Virus record (IMG/VR): IMGVR_UViG_3300025704_002294
Location: 30,201-94,200 of that record
DNA length: 64,000 nt
Source: a virus
Reading direction: 5' to 3' (one strand)
Shown here: piece after piece, positions 34,445 through 43,085 of the stretch
Layout: each line of letters starts with the position of its first letter
Numbering within the stretch: position 1 is the first letter of the stretch
Translations under genes and position numbers: made by a program
Notes under the pieces: generated by a model
Told to the model about the DNA's origin: nothing
Seen by the model: only the letters and a program-made list of their open reading frames with translations
Databases searched by the model: none

Positions 34445-34770
34445 CATTTGTAGTAGGAAGTCCGTGTGTAGGCTGTAAAGATACCGCCTGTGTCACTGTG
34501 TGCCCAGTAGATTGTTTTTACGAAGGCCCTGACATGCTTTACATTGATCCGGATGAATGTATTGACTGTGCATTATGTGAACCTGAATGTCCTGTAGAAG
34601 CAATATGGAGCGATGACGAACTTCCAAACGAACAAATTCCTTTTATTGATATTAATATCAAAGGTTCTGAAAAATATAGAGATGCTAACATAGTGGATCA
34701 ACAAGAACCATTAGCACATAAATCACCATATACTACTGCTGAAGCAATCAAGGTAGTACAGATAGATTAG
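34441..34770 (+). CDS. fdxA: 7Fe (3Fe-4S/4Fe-4S) ferredoxin, FdxA type
   Basis: The 109-residue protein matches Azotobacter FdI-type ferredoxins: [21 protein letters not shown] and [19 protein letters not shown], with Cys at 9, 12, 17, 21, 25, 40, 43, 46 and 50. This places one 3Fe-4S and one 4Fe-4S cluster. It is a low-potential electron carrier; the neighbouring oxygenases and the radical SAM enzyme are possible consumers, as inference. It overlaps the preceding oxygenase by 4 nt. Confidence 0.93.
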   Translation: MTFVVGSPCVGCKDTACVTVCPVDCFYEGPDMLYIDPDECIDCALCEPECPVEAIWSDDELPNEQIPFIDINIKGSEKYRDANIVDQQEPLAHKSPYTTAEAIKVVQID

Positions 34771-34777
34771 AAAAAAA

Positions 34778-34785
34778 GATAAATA
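34778..34785 (+). promoter_or_regulatory. T4-type late promoter (GATAAATA), 5 nt before start codon
   Basis: It is followed by CTACT and the ATG at 34791, with no room for a ribosome site. Confidence 0.7.
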
Positions 34786-34790
34786 CTACT

Positions 34791-36704
34791 ATGGACCGTT
34801 CAAATATCATAGTAGTATACCCAGGTAGATTCCAACCTTTTCACAAAGGACACAAATCAGTGTTCGAACATCTTAAAAAAGACTGGGCAAATGTGTATAT
34901 TGCTACCACAAACAAAGTGCAACCAGGTAAATCACCATTTAACTTTCAAGATAAATTAAATTTTATGCAACTGCTAGGCATCGACAGTAATGAAGTACTA
35001 GAAGTAAAAAATACATACAATGGACAAGAATATATAGACCAATTTGGCAAGAAATTTACTGCTAGTGATACAGGATTGATCATGGTTGTTAGCGAAAAAG
35101 ATATGGTAGATGACCCAAGATTTAACTTTCCTAACATGGGTGTATCACTTAAAAAAGACGGCAATCCTGCATATTTACAAAAATTTACACACGAAGATGA
35201 CATGAAAAGCATGGCTGAGCATGGTTATATTATGACTGCTCCTATCTTTCCATTTAAAATAGCAGGACACGATTTAGATAGTGCTAGTCAAATTAGAGAA
35301 CTAATGAAAGGTGATGAAGAACTAGCAAAACAGGTTTTTGTGGACTTATATGATAAATACAACGAAGACTTATTTAAACTTATACGAGAGAAACTTATGA
35401 TAACTGAACAAGAAATATTAGATTTAAACTATATGCGTAAAATGGCAGGTTTAAACGAAATAGATGTCGAGGACGACGACTATGCAGATGCACCAGGATA
35501 CAAGGAAATGCCTATGTTTGACCAATTAGGAAAAATCATAGACAGTGACGAGATGTCCAAAGATGGCGATGACATAAAAAATCCTAAATCAACTGTGAAA
35601 ACAGATGACGGTTCAGAAGTTGAAGTAAGTGTAGGCGAAGCAAAAGCAGTTAGAAAAATGTTAAACATGCTGGGCTCTAATAGAGGAGCAGATGCAAAAT
35701 CACCTAGAGAAAAGTTTCAAGATGCAATTCAAAAAGAAGAAGGTTTAACAAATATGATTGAATTTGCTAATTCAAAAGGATTAGTAGAAGAAAGTGACGT
35801 AGTAGACAGTGAGGAATACGCATTAGAAGATTTAGACTTAAATGATATCAGATATGACTATGGTGTTAAGCCAGTATCAGAAGGTGGCAATGCATTTGAT
35901 ATAGCAATGACAGATTCAGAAGATATTATTATGACATGCCAAGATCAAGAAGAATGTTTAAAAGAGTTAGAAGCATTAATAGTAGATAATGCAGATGAGT
36001 GGGATAGCAAATATGCAAACGAAGTAGTGCAAGACTACATCACATTGGTAGTTGATAAAGGTATTGAAGGTGCCAAAGAATATGTAGAGCAACAAGATAA
36101 AGAACCAGAAGGTGCACCATTAGAAAGTAAAGGTTCAAAGCCTGACTACATTGATATAGACGGCGATGGCGACAAAGAAGAGCCAATGAAAAAAGCAGTC
36201 AAAGATAAAAACAAGAAAGACGAAAGTTTTGACGCAAGTGCAGAACAAAGTCGTGAAGAAGAAGCATACGAAGAATTAATGAATGCCCTACAAAGTGGTG
36301 GTGAAGAAGCATACGCAGAAGCATGTGGTTTATCAATGGAAGAACTTGATCAGGAAATGGGCGAGATTTCCAGAGACTTAAACTTACACATGGATGATGA
36401 CAGAGATGAAATTATTCAAAGACATGCTGAAGATACTGTAGATAGTGCAGATTGGAAAGACCATGGCGAACCTGAAGTAGACGAAGATATTCAAAGAATG
36501 CGAGACCTAGCAGGATTAGGTGAAATGTTAGGTAAGGATGGTAAAAAGCCAGGAGTACCTTATAGCAAATCTACTCAAAAAGATTTAGATGACAGAATAG
36601 CAGTCGCAACTCCTCCTAAAGGCGATACTGGCGAAGCAGATGCAGAAGAAGGTGAAACAGCACGTTTCTTAAGACATATGAAAAATATAAAGAAAGCAAA
36701 GTAA
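34791..36704 (+). CDS. HxGH nucleotidyltransferase - virion protein fusion
   Basis: The first about 200 residues form a cytidylyltransferase/NMN adenylyltransferase-like domain: IVVYPGRFQPFHKGHKSV with the HxGH motif (His18-His21) and a C-terminal SASQIRELM segment near 165. The remaining 430 residues are acidic and low-complexity, with MRKMAGLNE near 221 and a related MRDLAGLGE near 570, a motif seen in other virion-type proteins here. It may catalyse NAD-type or nucleotide-sugar chemistry and be incorporated in the virion. It is a leaderless-type late gene. Confidence 0.75.
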   Translation: MDRSNIIVVYPGRFQPFHKGHKSVFEHLKKDWANVYIATTNKVQPGKSPFNFQDKLNFMQLLGIDSNEVLEVKNTYNGQEYIDQFGKKFTASDTGLIMVVSEKDMVDDPRFNFPNMGVSLKKDGNPAYLQKFTHEDDMKSMAEHGYIMTAPIFPFKIAGHDLDSASQIRELMKGDEELAKQVFVDLYDKYNEDLFKLIREKLMITEQEILDLNYMRKMAGLNEIDVEDDDYADAPGYKEMPMFDQLGKIIDSDEMSKDGDDIKNPKSTVKTDDGSEVEVSVGEAKAVRKMLNMLGSNRGADAKSPREKFQDAIQKEEGLTNMIEFANSKGLVEESDVVDSEEYALEDLDLNDIRYDYGVKPVSEGGNAFDIAMTDSEDIIMTCQDQEECLKELEALIVDNADEWDSKYANEVVQDYITLVVDKGIEGAKEYVEQQDKEPEGAPLESKGSKPDYIDIDGDGDKEEPMKKAVKDKNKKDESFDASAEQSREEEAYEELMNALQSGGEEAYAEACGLSMEELDQEMGEISRDLNLHMDDDRDEIIQRHAEDTVDSADWKDHGEPEVDEDIQRMRDLAGLGEMLGKDGKKPGVPYSKSTQKDLDDRIAVATPPKGDTGEADAEEGETARFLRHMKNIKKAK

Positions 36705-36705
36705 T

Positions 36706-37113
36706 ATGAGTAAAGTTAGCAAAGAAGATTTAAAAAGATTACAGGAATTAGCAGGCATATACGGCCAACTATTCGAAAAAGATGCTGGTGACAGCGACAA
36801 TGTAAAAGTGGCAATTGGTCATGTTGATAATGAAAGAGATATGATTAGACGCCAATTATACCAAATGGGAAAATATAGTGTAGAGATCGCAAAGACTCTA
36901 AAAGAATTGCCAGATTCAGATTTCCCAAATTGGTGGCAAGCAAAGATTACTAAAGCAGGAGCATATCTAAGTGACTGTGCTCACTATTTAGAAAACACAA
37001 TGCAAGTACCGCCAGGCGATGATATGACTGGTGACGGTAGTCAAGGTGACATAGAAGTATCAGATCCAAACTACAACGACGACAGAGATCAAGACCCAAG
37101 CGGCGTAAGTTAA
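36706..37113 (+). CDS. Virion-associated helical protein with LAGI motif
   Basis: The 135-residue product begins SKEDLKRLQELAGI, has a conserved-looking WWQAKITKAGAYLSDCAHYLE near residue 71 and an acidic Asp-rich tail. It starts 1 nt after the previous stop. Similar helical proteins with a WWQ segment occur in marine T4-like phages (memory only). It probably assembles with the preceding protein. Confidence 0.6.
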   Translation: MSKVSKEDLKRLQELAGIYGQLFEKDAGDSDNVKVAIGHVDNERDMIRRQLYQMGKYSVEIAKTLKELPDSDFPNWWQAKITKAGAYLSDCAHYLENTMQVPPGDDMTGDGSQGDIEVSDPNYNDDRDQDPSGVS

Positions 37114-37141
37114 AAACTCCATAAATATCCATAGTAAACAA

Positions 37142-37149
37142 GATAAATA
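37142..37149 (+). promoter_or_regulatory. T4-type late promoter (GATAAATA), 5 nt before start codon
   Basis: It is followed by TTACT and the ATG at 37155. Confidence 0.7.
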
Positions 37150-37154
37150 TTACT

Positions 37155-37808
37155 ATGGCGGCTACAAAACAAGAGCAATATATTGATAAGATATCCAGAG
37201 ACGGTGCAATAGAATTTGTAGGGTCAGAAAGTCGACTTGATTTTGATTTAATGGGTAAAGATCATTTTGAATATCTATTATATCACGGACTAAACCCTAA
37301 TCATGTATTATTTGATGTTGGTTGTGGTGCACTGAGAACAGGGCAGTTTGTTATTCCATATTTAGATTCAACTAATTACTTTGGATTAGATCGAATGCCA
37401 GAACTAATTGAATACGGTTTAAATGAAGTATTAACACCCGAAACTGTGTTTGATAAAACTCCTAGATTTTCTGTAAATAGCGAGTTTAATTGTGCATTTG
37501 TAGACAAACCAGTTGATTATGCATGGTGTCAAAGTTTGATGTCACATCTAAGTGTAGCAGATATAAAGCATTGCTTAAACAATGTTAAAGACACATTATC
37601 GCCTGATGGTAAAATTTACTTTACTTACTTCCAGTTAGAAGGGTTAGAAGAAAATCAAGCAAATCAACAAGCAACTCATTCCAAAGAAGATTTATTCTAC
37701 AGCGAACAACATATGGATAATATTGTTGCAAGTTGTGGATTAAAGAAAATATTTAACGGTCCAATTGGCCATCCAAGAGGTCAATGGATGTACATTAGCA
37801 AGGTATAA
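37155..37808 (+). CDS. Class I SAM-dependent methyltransferase
   Basis: The 217-residue protein has the SAM loop LFDVGCGALRTGQFV near residue 55-69, acidic YFGLDRMPELIEYG near 79, and VDYAWCQSLMSHLS near 116, followed by SPDGKIYFTYF. This is the standard order for class I methyltransferases. The N-terminus is short and polar. Substrate unknown; a 5-nt late octamer points to late expression. Confidence 0.82.
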   Translation: MAATKQEQYIDKISRDGAIEFVGSESRLDFDLMGKDHFEYLLYHGLNPNHVLFDVGCGALRTGQFVIPYLDSTNYFGLDRMPELIEYGLNEVLTPETVFDKTPRFSVNSEFNCAFVDKPVDYAWCQSLMSHLSVADIKHCLNNVKDTLSPDGKIYFTYFQLEGLEENQANQQATHSKEDLFYSEQHMDNIVASCGLKKIFNGPIGHPRGQWMYISKV

Positions 37809-37811
37809 ATA
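37804..37811 (+). promoter_or_regulatory. T4 late promoter TATAAATA, 5 nt before start codon
   Basis: It overlaps the preceding stop codon and is exactly 5 nt from the ATG at 37817 (glutaredoxin). Confidence 0.7.
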
Positions 37812-37816
37812 AAATT

Positions 37817-38044
37817 ATGAAAGTTGAAATATATAGCAAACCACAATGTCCTTATTGCGTTCAAGCAAAAGCATTAGCAGAAAGAGAAGGTCACAAACTA
37901 ACATATAAAATGTTAGATGAGGACTTTAATAGAGAACAGTTAATGGAAACATTTCCTGGTGCTAGGACATTCCCACAAATTATAGTAGACGGTAATAAGA
38001 TTGGCGGTTTTACAGAGTATAAGGCATTAGTAGACGCAAGTTAA
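37817..38044 (+). CDS. Glutaredoxin
   Basis: The 75-residue protein has the thioredoxin-fold active site CPYC (Cys11, Cys14), the cis-Pro segment TFPQIIVDG near 55 and GGFTEY near 63. It reduces disulfides with glutathione and is the likely electron donor for NrdA. It overlaps a minus-strand oxygenase gene by 4 nt, tail to tail. Confidence 0.92.
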   Translation: MKVEIYSKPQCPYCVQAKALAEREGHKLTYKMLDEDFNREQLMETFPGARTFPQIIVDGNKIGGFTEYKALVDAS

Positions 38045-38583
38045 ATCTGTGTTGCTACAATGTGTATTCGATCATCATTGCTGAAATTAACTGCTGAATG
38101 CAAATAATTAGTACGCATCAAGTACGCATTTCCAGGTTCTAAATTGTAATGTTTAATAGAGATATCAGTACCTGTATCACTTGCTACAGGCTTATCCGTG
38201 TAGAACATTAAAAAGTTTTGATCGTTCGTTATAACAGGTATGTGTAGGCGCATTACATGGTCTGTGCCGTCATGATGAACACTATAACATGTGCGTCTTG
38301 CTTTATTCATTATACGCCATCTACAGTAATTAGGTGCTAAACTTTGTATTAATTCGCCTATATAACGGTCTTTTATGCTGTTATTAATAGTAGTAAACTC
38401 GTGTTCGCTATAGTTTAAATTAGCAATTTTGCCTATGCTACAATCCCAATCGTCATTGCCTGTGATACTTGTAAGGCTGATTTGTTGATTAGGCCACAAT
38501 GGTGTTAACCCAAGTATATACTCGACATCTTCTAATAATTGTTTTTGATCTATTTGTATAGATAGTTTGTTTATATATTCCAT
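38041..38583 (-). CDS. 2OG-Fe(II) oxygenase-like protein
   Basis: The 180-residue protein shows an iron-site pattern: CYSVHHDGTDHVMRLHIPVI (H-x-D near residue 103) and a distal His in NYLHSAVNFSNDDRIH near 160 followed by the 2OG-binding Arg. It overlaps the next upstream gene by 13 nt. It resembles the paralogue at 39196 in the order RLHIPVITND versus RIHIPIVTND. Confidence 0.75.
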   Translation of the reverse strand: MEYINKLSIQIDQKQLLEDVEYILGLTPLWPNQQISLTSITGNDDWDCSIGKIANLNYSEHEFTTINNSIKDRYIGELIQSLAPNYCRWRIMNKARRTCYSVHHDGTDHVMRLHIPVITNDQNFLMFYTDKPVASDTGTDISIKHYNLEPGNAYLMRTNYLHSAVNFSNDDRIHIVATQI

Positions 38584-39206
38584 GGTACTAACTTAAATCT
38601 CTCTTTTGGTAAGCCTAAGTATTTAGTAGTCCATTTGCTTTGCCCAACAAAATCTAAGTGTGCCCATTCTTCTTTTTTAGCAAGTTTTTCTTTGGCAAAG
38701 TTATTCCAATCTGTATTTACTAATAGTTCTTCTATGACAGATTTTTTACTTTCTACTTCATCTAAACTATTACTATCCCATTCGTAATGAAATAACTCCA
38801 TAGTCTTATATCTATTGCTATCAACATAATCTATACTTATATCAATACCCCACTTAGGTTTAAGTTGAGTCATTTTGTGTATAAGATGATTGCCTTCTGC
38901 CCAATGCCCTAACTGTTCTAGAGCATATCCGTGATAGCCTTTGCGTTCAAACAAATAAGAATGATTTATATGTGGACCTGTTTTACTATCACTTAGTAAC
39001 CAAGGTTTAGCAATAGCACGTCTATATCTTACAAAGTATGCTTCGCCCATATTTACTTTGGCATACTCTTGTTCAAGTGGACATAAATCATAACCACTTT
39101 GATCAAATAGTTGTAATGATTCTGCATTAGGACAATGCATTTGTTCTATGGCTGTGCCCCAAGTACCTTGTGAATTAAATATATTTTTGCTTTTACTAAT
39201 GTGCAT
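38571..39206 (-). CDS. Unknown 211-residue protein between two oxygenases
   Basis: The gene overlaps both neighbouring oxygenases by 11 to 13 nt, so the three are probably translated together. It is polar with Trp and Tyr clusters (WGTAIEQMHCPNAESL at the N-terminus, YHGYALEQLGHWAEG in the middle, WTTKYLGLPKERFKLVPW at the end). I recognise no family. A substrate or partner of the oxygenases is possible. Confidence 0.55.
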   Translation of the reverse strand: MHISKSKNIFNSQGTWGTAIEQMHCPNAESLQLFDQSGYDLCPLEQEYAKVNMGEAYFVRYRRAIAKPWLLSDSKTGPHINHSYLFERKGYHGYALEQLGHWAEGNHLIHKMTQLKPKWGIDISIDYVDSNRYKTMELFHYEWDSNSLDEVESKKSVIEELLVNTDWNNFAKEKLAKKEEWAHLDFVGQSKWTTKYLGLPKERFKLVPWNI

Positions 39207-39735
39207 GCCAATCCAAAATTAAATGTATTCTATCTTCGTCTGAGTTATTATAAACTGAATGCATATCCTGATTATCAATTTCAAATATTTCTCCTTGCTT
39301 CATATAGATAGTCTCAGATCCTACTGTGAATTCAACTTTATCATTAGTGACTATGGGTATATGTATTCTACTATTTACAGAAAAAGAATCACCTGTATCA
39401 GTGTGCGGATATATAAAACATTGTGCTGGTAGAAGAGCAAACATAACTCTTATAGGATGACCAGTTTTATAAGTATTAATTTTTTTAAATAACTCTTTAA
39501 AAAATACTTTATCAACATATTTGTCCCAATATTCTGTTTTAGGTGCACTTTTAGATGTATATTCAAACTTGATAGATTCCAAAGACCACATCAATGGAAT
39601 TATATGTGTATCACTGTGAACTGCATAGTAGGAATGTCGAATTATGGAATAAGGATTATTCCAGTCATTGTTATTAGATAATTTATTAGCAATAGAATCA
39701 ATATTGATATCACCAATATAAACAAATGGTTTCAT
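39196..39735 (-). CDS. 2OG-Fe(II) oxygenase (aspartyl beta-hydroxylase-like)
   Basis: The 179-residue protein has the H-x-D iron motif in CFIYPHTDTGD near residue 110, RIHIPIVTNDKVEF near 126, and a distal His in DNQDMHSVYNNSDEDRIHLI near 155, with the following Arg fitting 2OG binding. It starts 1 nt after the large minus-strand virion gene ends, in the same operon. Confidence 0.8.
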   Translation of the reverse strand: MKPFVYIGDINIDSIANKLSNNNDWNNPYSIIRHSYYAVHSDTHIIPLMWSLESIKFEYTSKSAPKTEYWDKYVDKVFFKELFKKINTYKTGHPIRVMFALLPAQCFIYPHTDTGDSFSVNSRIHIPIVTNDKVEFTVGSETIYMKQGEIFEIDNQDMHSVYNNSDEDRIHLILDWHAH

Positions 39736-42117
39736 CTACCAGGCGCGGCAACTCCAGTACCTTGCTTTAGTACGAGGACCCGGATTATCACAGTTGTGTC
39801 TTGCTCTAAAACTCTTGCGTCTTGCTGGATTAGACTTTTTAATTTTCATAGTCTTTTGCCCGGCTTTTTTAGCACTAGTACCACCATGTCCAAAGTTTAC
39901 CTTTTTCACATTTCCTGTTTTAGGATCTTTTACATAAACTTTAAACTTCTTAACATCGCCTCTAGTTGGTTTGCCCAACTTAACTTTACGTCCTTGATAT
40001 TCTGCTTCATTCTTAACTAATTTAAGTTCAGGCTTTTTATATCCTTTAAGGTAATAATCTACTTCCTTATCTGATAGTCTTGGAAAATAGTTTCTAAACT
40101 CTGTTTCTAAATCAACATCTTTACCATAACTGTTTATTATTTGCATAATAACTTCTTTGGCAGATGCATCTGTGATTTCATTGAGTTGATCTAAGCCTGC
40201 TAATTTTTTTAATTCTGCTAATTGTCTAGCACCTTCGACAACAATGTCTTCTGCTAGTTCGTCCCAACCAATTAATATGTTTTCGTTTACAACATGTAAC
40301 ACAGGTACAACAATACCTTCGCCATCTGCTGTTTCAATCATTAACTCGTCGCCTGCTTGTATGCTTTCTTCCTTTTTCCTCTTTTTAGGCTTATCGTGTT
40401 TGTCGACAGTATCAGTTCCAAATGTATCTTCAATTCTGCCTTCGTTCTTTTTACAAGAACCTTTTTCGCCTGCTTTTTTACCTGGGACTTTGCTGTAACC
40501 TGTCCAGCACTTTTTATATATTTTGCTATTACCATGCTGTTCGCCTTCAGCAATACCAAGTTCGTGTTTGGCATTTTTTACATAATTACTAAAACGTAAA
40601 CTTGCTCTATTTTTTTTTGTTTCTCCATGTGACTGTTCCCATTCCCAGTATGTGGGCCAATCTAATGGCCTATTATCCATTGTTACTGGCAACATATAGT
40701 CACTAGTGGTTTCTATTTCTTTCCATTTATTTTCGTTCATGTTCTCTCCCATACTAGCATGTTTGGCCGCCATGTGATTTTTGTATTTTGCTGAGCCTTT
40801 CTTATGTGGGGATTTGCCTTCTAAATACTTGTCAAGATATTTTTCTTGTTGTTTTGTTCCTAATTCTTTAAAATCCTCTTCTGTTTTACCAGGATTCAAC
40901 TTTTTAAAATCATCTACTGCTTTTTTATACCCTGAATTTGATCGTTGTAAAAATGGCACTTGATCTTCAGTGGTTAAACCTGCTTTCTTCATTCCTTTGG
41001 CAACTAAACTGGCTCTTTGTGCTCTGCCCAAATTTGGATATTCCTGATTAACATACTGTAATGTATCTCTAGGATCTTGCCCACTTGACTTTAATTGCTT
41101 GGCTGTACTAGCCGCAAAGTCTATAACTGCTTCGTCGCCCGGATAGTTATCTTTTGCTTGTTGTCTTTGTGCTTGACGTTCATCATGGTCTTTAATTGCC
41201 TTCCAACTTACTGTGTCGCCATCATAAGTTAATTCACCATCGTCACAACCATAATTACCAAATCCATAACAATCTTCATTATCCTCTACATTAGGACATT
41301 CTGGACAATGGCCGTCTTTAACATACTCTGCTTCGACACTATTTGATTGTGCTAACGCATCCTGTAATTGATCGTATGCTTCTTGTCTTTCTTCAGCATC
41401 GTAATAACCATCAGGTTCGCCTATCATGTTATTTGTATAACCACCTCTTGCTGGATTATAATCAGGTGCACCCATCATCTTTTGTTCGATTTCGTTTAAA
41501 TCGTTTGTCATATCTATCTCTTCATTTGCGTGGTCGTGTCCTGGACACTCGCAATCTTTTTCCATTCTGCCACAGTCTACACATTTGTTAAGTCCTTTAG
41601 CCTTATTAATAGGATCTGCATTTACATAAGGTAAATGTCCTTTAGCCTTATTAATAGGAGCCATCTGTCTCATATGTCTATCCCACGGATCTTCCTCTGC
41701 TTCTTCTATGTTTTCTGGATCTGCTTTTTTGACTGTATATTTGACTTTTGGACTTCTTTGTTGTAATTCTTCTGCCGCCTTTTTGGCATCTGATAAACTA
41801 CTATACCTAGCAGTAACATCCTTGCCATCAGCAAAAATACCATAAATTGCATCACTTGGTGCTTTCTCTTCGATGTTATCATCATCCATACCTACATAAC
41901 GCCAGTTCCAAGCACCTGCGCCTATGTAACCATCTTGTACATAGCCTGCCATGTGCATAGCATCATCGCTCTTTATACCCTTCTTATCAGCCCATTGACC
42001 AATGTACCAGGTACGGGTTTTAGCATCTACATCAGCAAACTTCCTGACTATTTCAGGGTTTGCCTTGGGATTGTCTGATGCGTAGTTTATTGCTTCTAGT
42101 AATGATTGTAAATTCAT
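39736..42117 (-). CDS. Large virion-type protein with Cys motifs and LAGL element
   Basis: The 793-residue protein is charged and modular. It has a repeated PINKAKG element near residue 154-170, zinc-type pairs (CVDCGRMEKDCECPGHD near 178; CPECPNVEDNEDC near 274), a CWTGYSKVPGKKAGEKGSC block near 535, LKKLAGLDQLNEI near 645, and a basic C-terminal module with ARRKSFRARHNCDNPG and ARYWSCRAW. That terminal module recurs in marine T4-like virion proteins, as I recall. The start is fixed by a late octamer 5 nt upstream. Confidence 0.7.
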   Translation of the reverse strand: MNLQSLLEAINYASDNPKANPEIVRKFADVDAKTRTWYIGQWADKKGIKSDDAMHMAGYVQDGYIGAGAWNWRYVGMDDDNIEEKAPSDAIYGIFADGKDVTARYSSLSDAKKAAEELQQRSPKVKYTVKKADPENIEEAEEDPWDRHMRQMAPINKAKGHLPYVNADPINKAKGLNKCVDCGRMEKDCECPGHDHANEEIDMTNDLNEIEQKMMGAPDYNPARGGYTNNMIGEPDGYYDAEERQEAYDQLQDALAQSNSVEAEYVKDGHCPECPNVEDNEDCYGFGNYGCDDGELTYDGDTVSWKAIKDHDERQAQRQQAKDNYPGDEAVIDFAASTAKQLKSSGQDPRDTLQYVNQEYPNLGRAQRASLVAKGMKKAGLTTEDQVPFLQRSNSGYKKAVDDFKKLNPGKTEEDFKELGTKQQEKYLDKYLEGKSPHKKGSAKYKNHMAAKHASMGENMNENKWKEIETTSDYMLPVTMDNRPLDWPTYWEWEQSHGETKKNRASLRFSNYVKNAKHELGIAEGEQHGNSKIYKKCWTGYSKVPGKKAGEKGSCKKNEGRIEDTFGTDTVDKHDKPKKRKKEESIQAGDELMIETADGEGIVVPVLHVVNENILIGWDELAEDIVVEGARQLAELKKLAGLDQLNEITDASAKEVIMQIINSYGKDVDLETEFRNYFPRLSDKEVDYYLKGYKKPELKLVKNEAEYQGRKVKLGKPTRGDVKKFKVYVKDPKTGNVKKVNFGHGGTSAKKAGQKTMKIKKSNPARRKSFRARHNCDNPGPRTKARYWSCRAW

Positions 42118-42122
42118 ACTAG

Positions 42123-42130
42123 TATTTATC
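42123..42130 (-). promoter_or_regulatory. T4-type late promoter (GATAAATA), 5 nt before start codon
   Basis: Minus-strand octamer, CTAGT spacer, then the ATG at 42117. It heads the operon running down to 38041. Confidence 0.7.
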
Positions 42131-42164
42131 AGAACTTATTCGTCTGAAGGAGTTTTCCAAATAC

Positions 42165-42659
42165 TTATATATCATCTTTTAGCCACATAGCAAGAGAGTA
42201 TCTTTCACCCGATGTTAGCATTTTAACACCGTGTACAGAATCTATATTTGAAAAAATTACAGCATCGCCTTTATTCATTGGAATTACTTCGTTGTTGTAA
42301 ACAAAATCCCCACCAGTATAAGAGGAATTTAATTGTATAATAATTGTTTTTTCTGTTGGATCTACATGGGGGACGCAAAACTCTCCTTCTTGATATCTAA
42401 TCACATACATCCTATTGTCCATTGCAGATACTTGCTTTTCTAACAACTTGCTAATTTTTGATAGGATTGTATGAGATACATTAAGTTCAATTCTTGTGGG
42501 TAATAATTCTAACCTATACCAAGTGTCTAACGGTACTTCCTCGTTTTCTCTATCTATTGCTGGTGCTGTATTGATATCTAATAATGGCAACTTACCAATA
42601 AAGTTATCGCATTCTATTGGGGAAAGAAAATTTTTGATAAATTTATACTGAGTAGGCAT
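42165..42659 (-). CDS. 2OG-Fe(II) oxygenase (prolyl 4-hydroxylase-like)
   Basis: The 164-residue protein has YQEGEFCVPHVDPTEKT with the H-x-D motif near residue 115, TIIIQLNSSYTGGDFVY near 123, GDAVIFSNIDSVHGVKML with the distal His near 149, and Arg in GERYSLAMWL. This is the full P4H-type order (HxD, GG, H, R). It is a single late gene with a 5-nt octamer spacing. Confidence 0.87.
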   Translation of the reverse strand: MPTQYKFIKNFLSPIECDNFIGKLPLLDINTAPAIDRENEEVPLDTWYRLELLPTRIELNVSHTILSKISKLLEKQVSAMDNRMYVIRYQEGEFCVPHVDPTEKTIIIQLNSSYTGGDFVYNNEVIPMNKGDAVIFSNIDSVHGVKMLTSGERYSLAMWLKDDI

Positions 42660-42664
42660 AAATT

Positions 42665-42672
42665 TATTTATA
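42665..42672 (-). promoter_or_regulatory. T4 late promoter TATAAATA, 5 nt before start codon
   Basis: An exact consensus octamer on the minus strand, 5 nt from the ATG at 42659. Confidence 0.72.
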
Positions 42673-42678
42673 GATATT

Positions 42679-42885
42679 TTATTGTTCTGAAGGAGTTTTC
42701 CAAACTATCTCAATGCCGCGTCTAACAAGTTCATTGCTACACTTCTGTTTGATTTTAGGCTTCTGTCCTTTGTTTAGATAATCTATTAATTCCTGTTTAG
42801 GAGTATTTTTGATGTAAAAGTGTTCTATGTTAGTACCTTTACCTTTGATGAATGTTTTTTGTGATGGTTTAAATTTTATCGGCAT
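42679..42885 (-). CDS. Conserved 68-residue phage protein
   Basis: Basic and helical: FKPSQKTFIKGKG at the N-terminus, YIKNTPKQELIDYLNKG near 24, and KCSNELVRRGIEIVW near 48. The 'NELVRRG' element is, as I recall, shared by small proteins of T4-like marine phages. It is 1 nt from the preceding small gene, in one operon. Confidence 0.65.
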   Translation of the reverse strand: MPIKFKPSQKTFIKGKGTNIEHFYIKNTPKQELIDYLNKGQKPKIKQKCSNELVRRGIEIVWKTPSEQ

Positions 42886-42886
42886 G

Positions 42887-43042
42887 TTATCTCCCTTGTC
42901 CGTTGTATTTTTTATGTGAGCGTTTTTTGTGTTTATTCATTGTAGACATGCCAATTTTACAACGTCTACCTCTGCCGCCACTGCCTATACTGGAACATTT
43001 CCTAGTTTGGGTTCTGTTTGATTTCTTTGCCGCTTTTGCCAT
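42887..43042 (-). CDS. 51-residue very basic, Cys-containing peptide
   Basis: Reads MAKAAKKSNRTQTRKCSSIG, then GGRGRRCKIGMSTMN and a Lys/Arg/His tail. About 40% of residues are basic, with two Cys. A GGAGAGAG ribosome site and a late octamer lie upstream. It may bind nucleic acid or pack in the head; unknown. Confidence 0.55.
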   Translation of the reverse strand: MAKAAKKSNRTQTRKCSSIGSGGRGRRCKIGMSTMNKHKKRSHKKYNGQGR

Positions 43043-43068
43043 CTCTCTCCTGGTTTAATTACAGGAAT

Positions 43069-43076
43069 TATTTATG
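43069..43076 (-). promoter_or_regulatory. T4-type late promoter (CATAAATA)
   Basis: The octamer lies 26 nt upstream of the start at 43042 with a Shine-Dalgarno site between, unlike the leaderless class. Confidence 0.6.
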
Positions 43077-43085
43077 ATGAATGAT

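Noticed and set aside
41590-41660. Short direct repeat (PINKAKG coding) in the large minus-strand virion gene
   Set aside because: It is an in-frame internal duplication, not a mobile element or attachment site.
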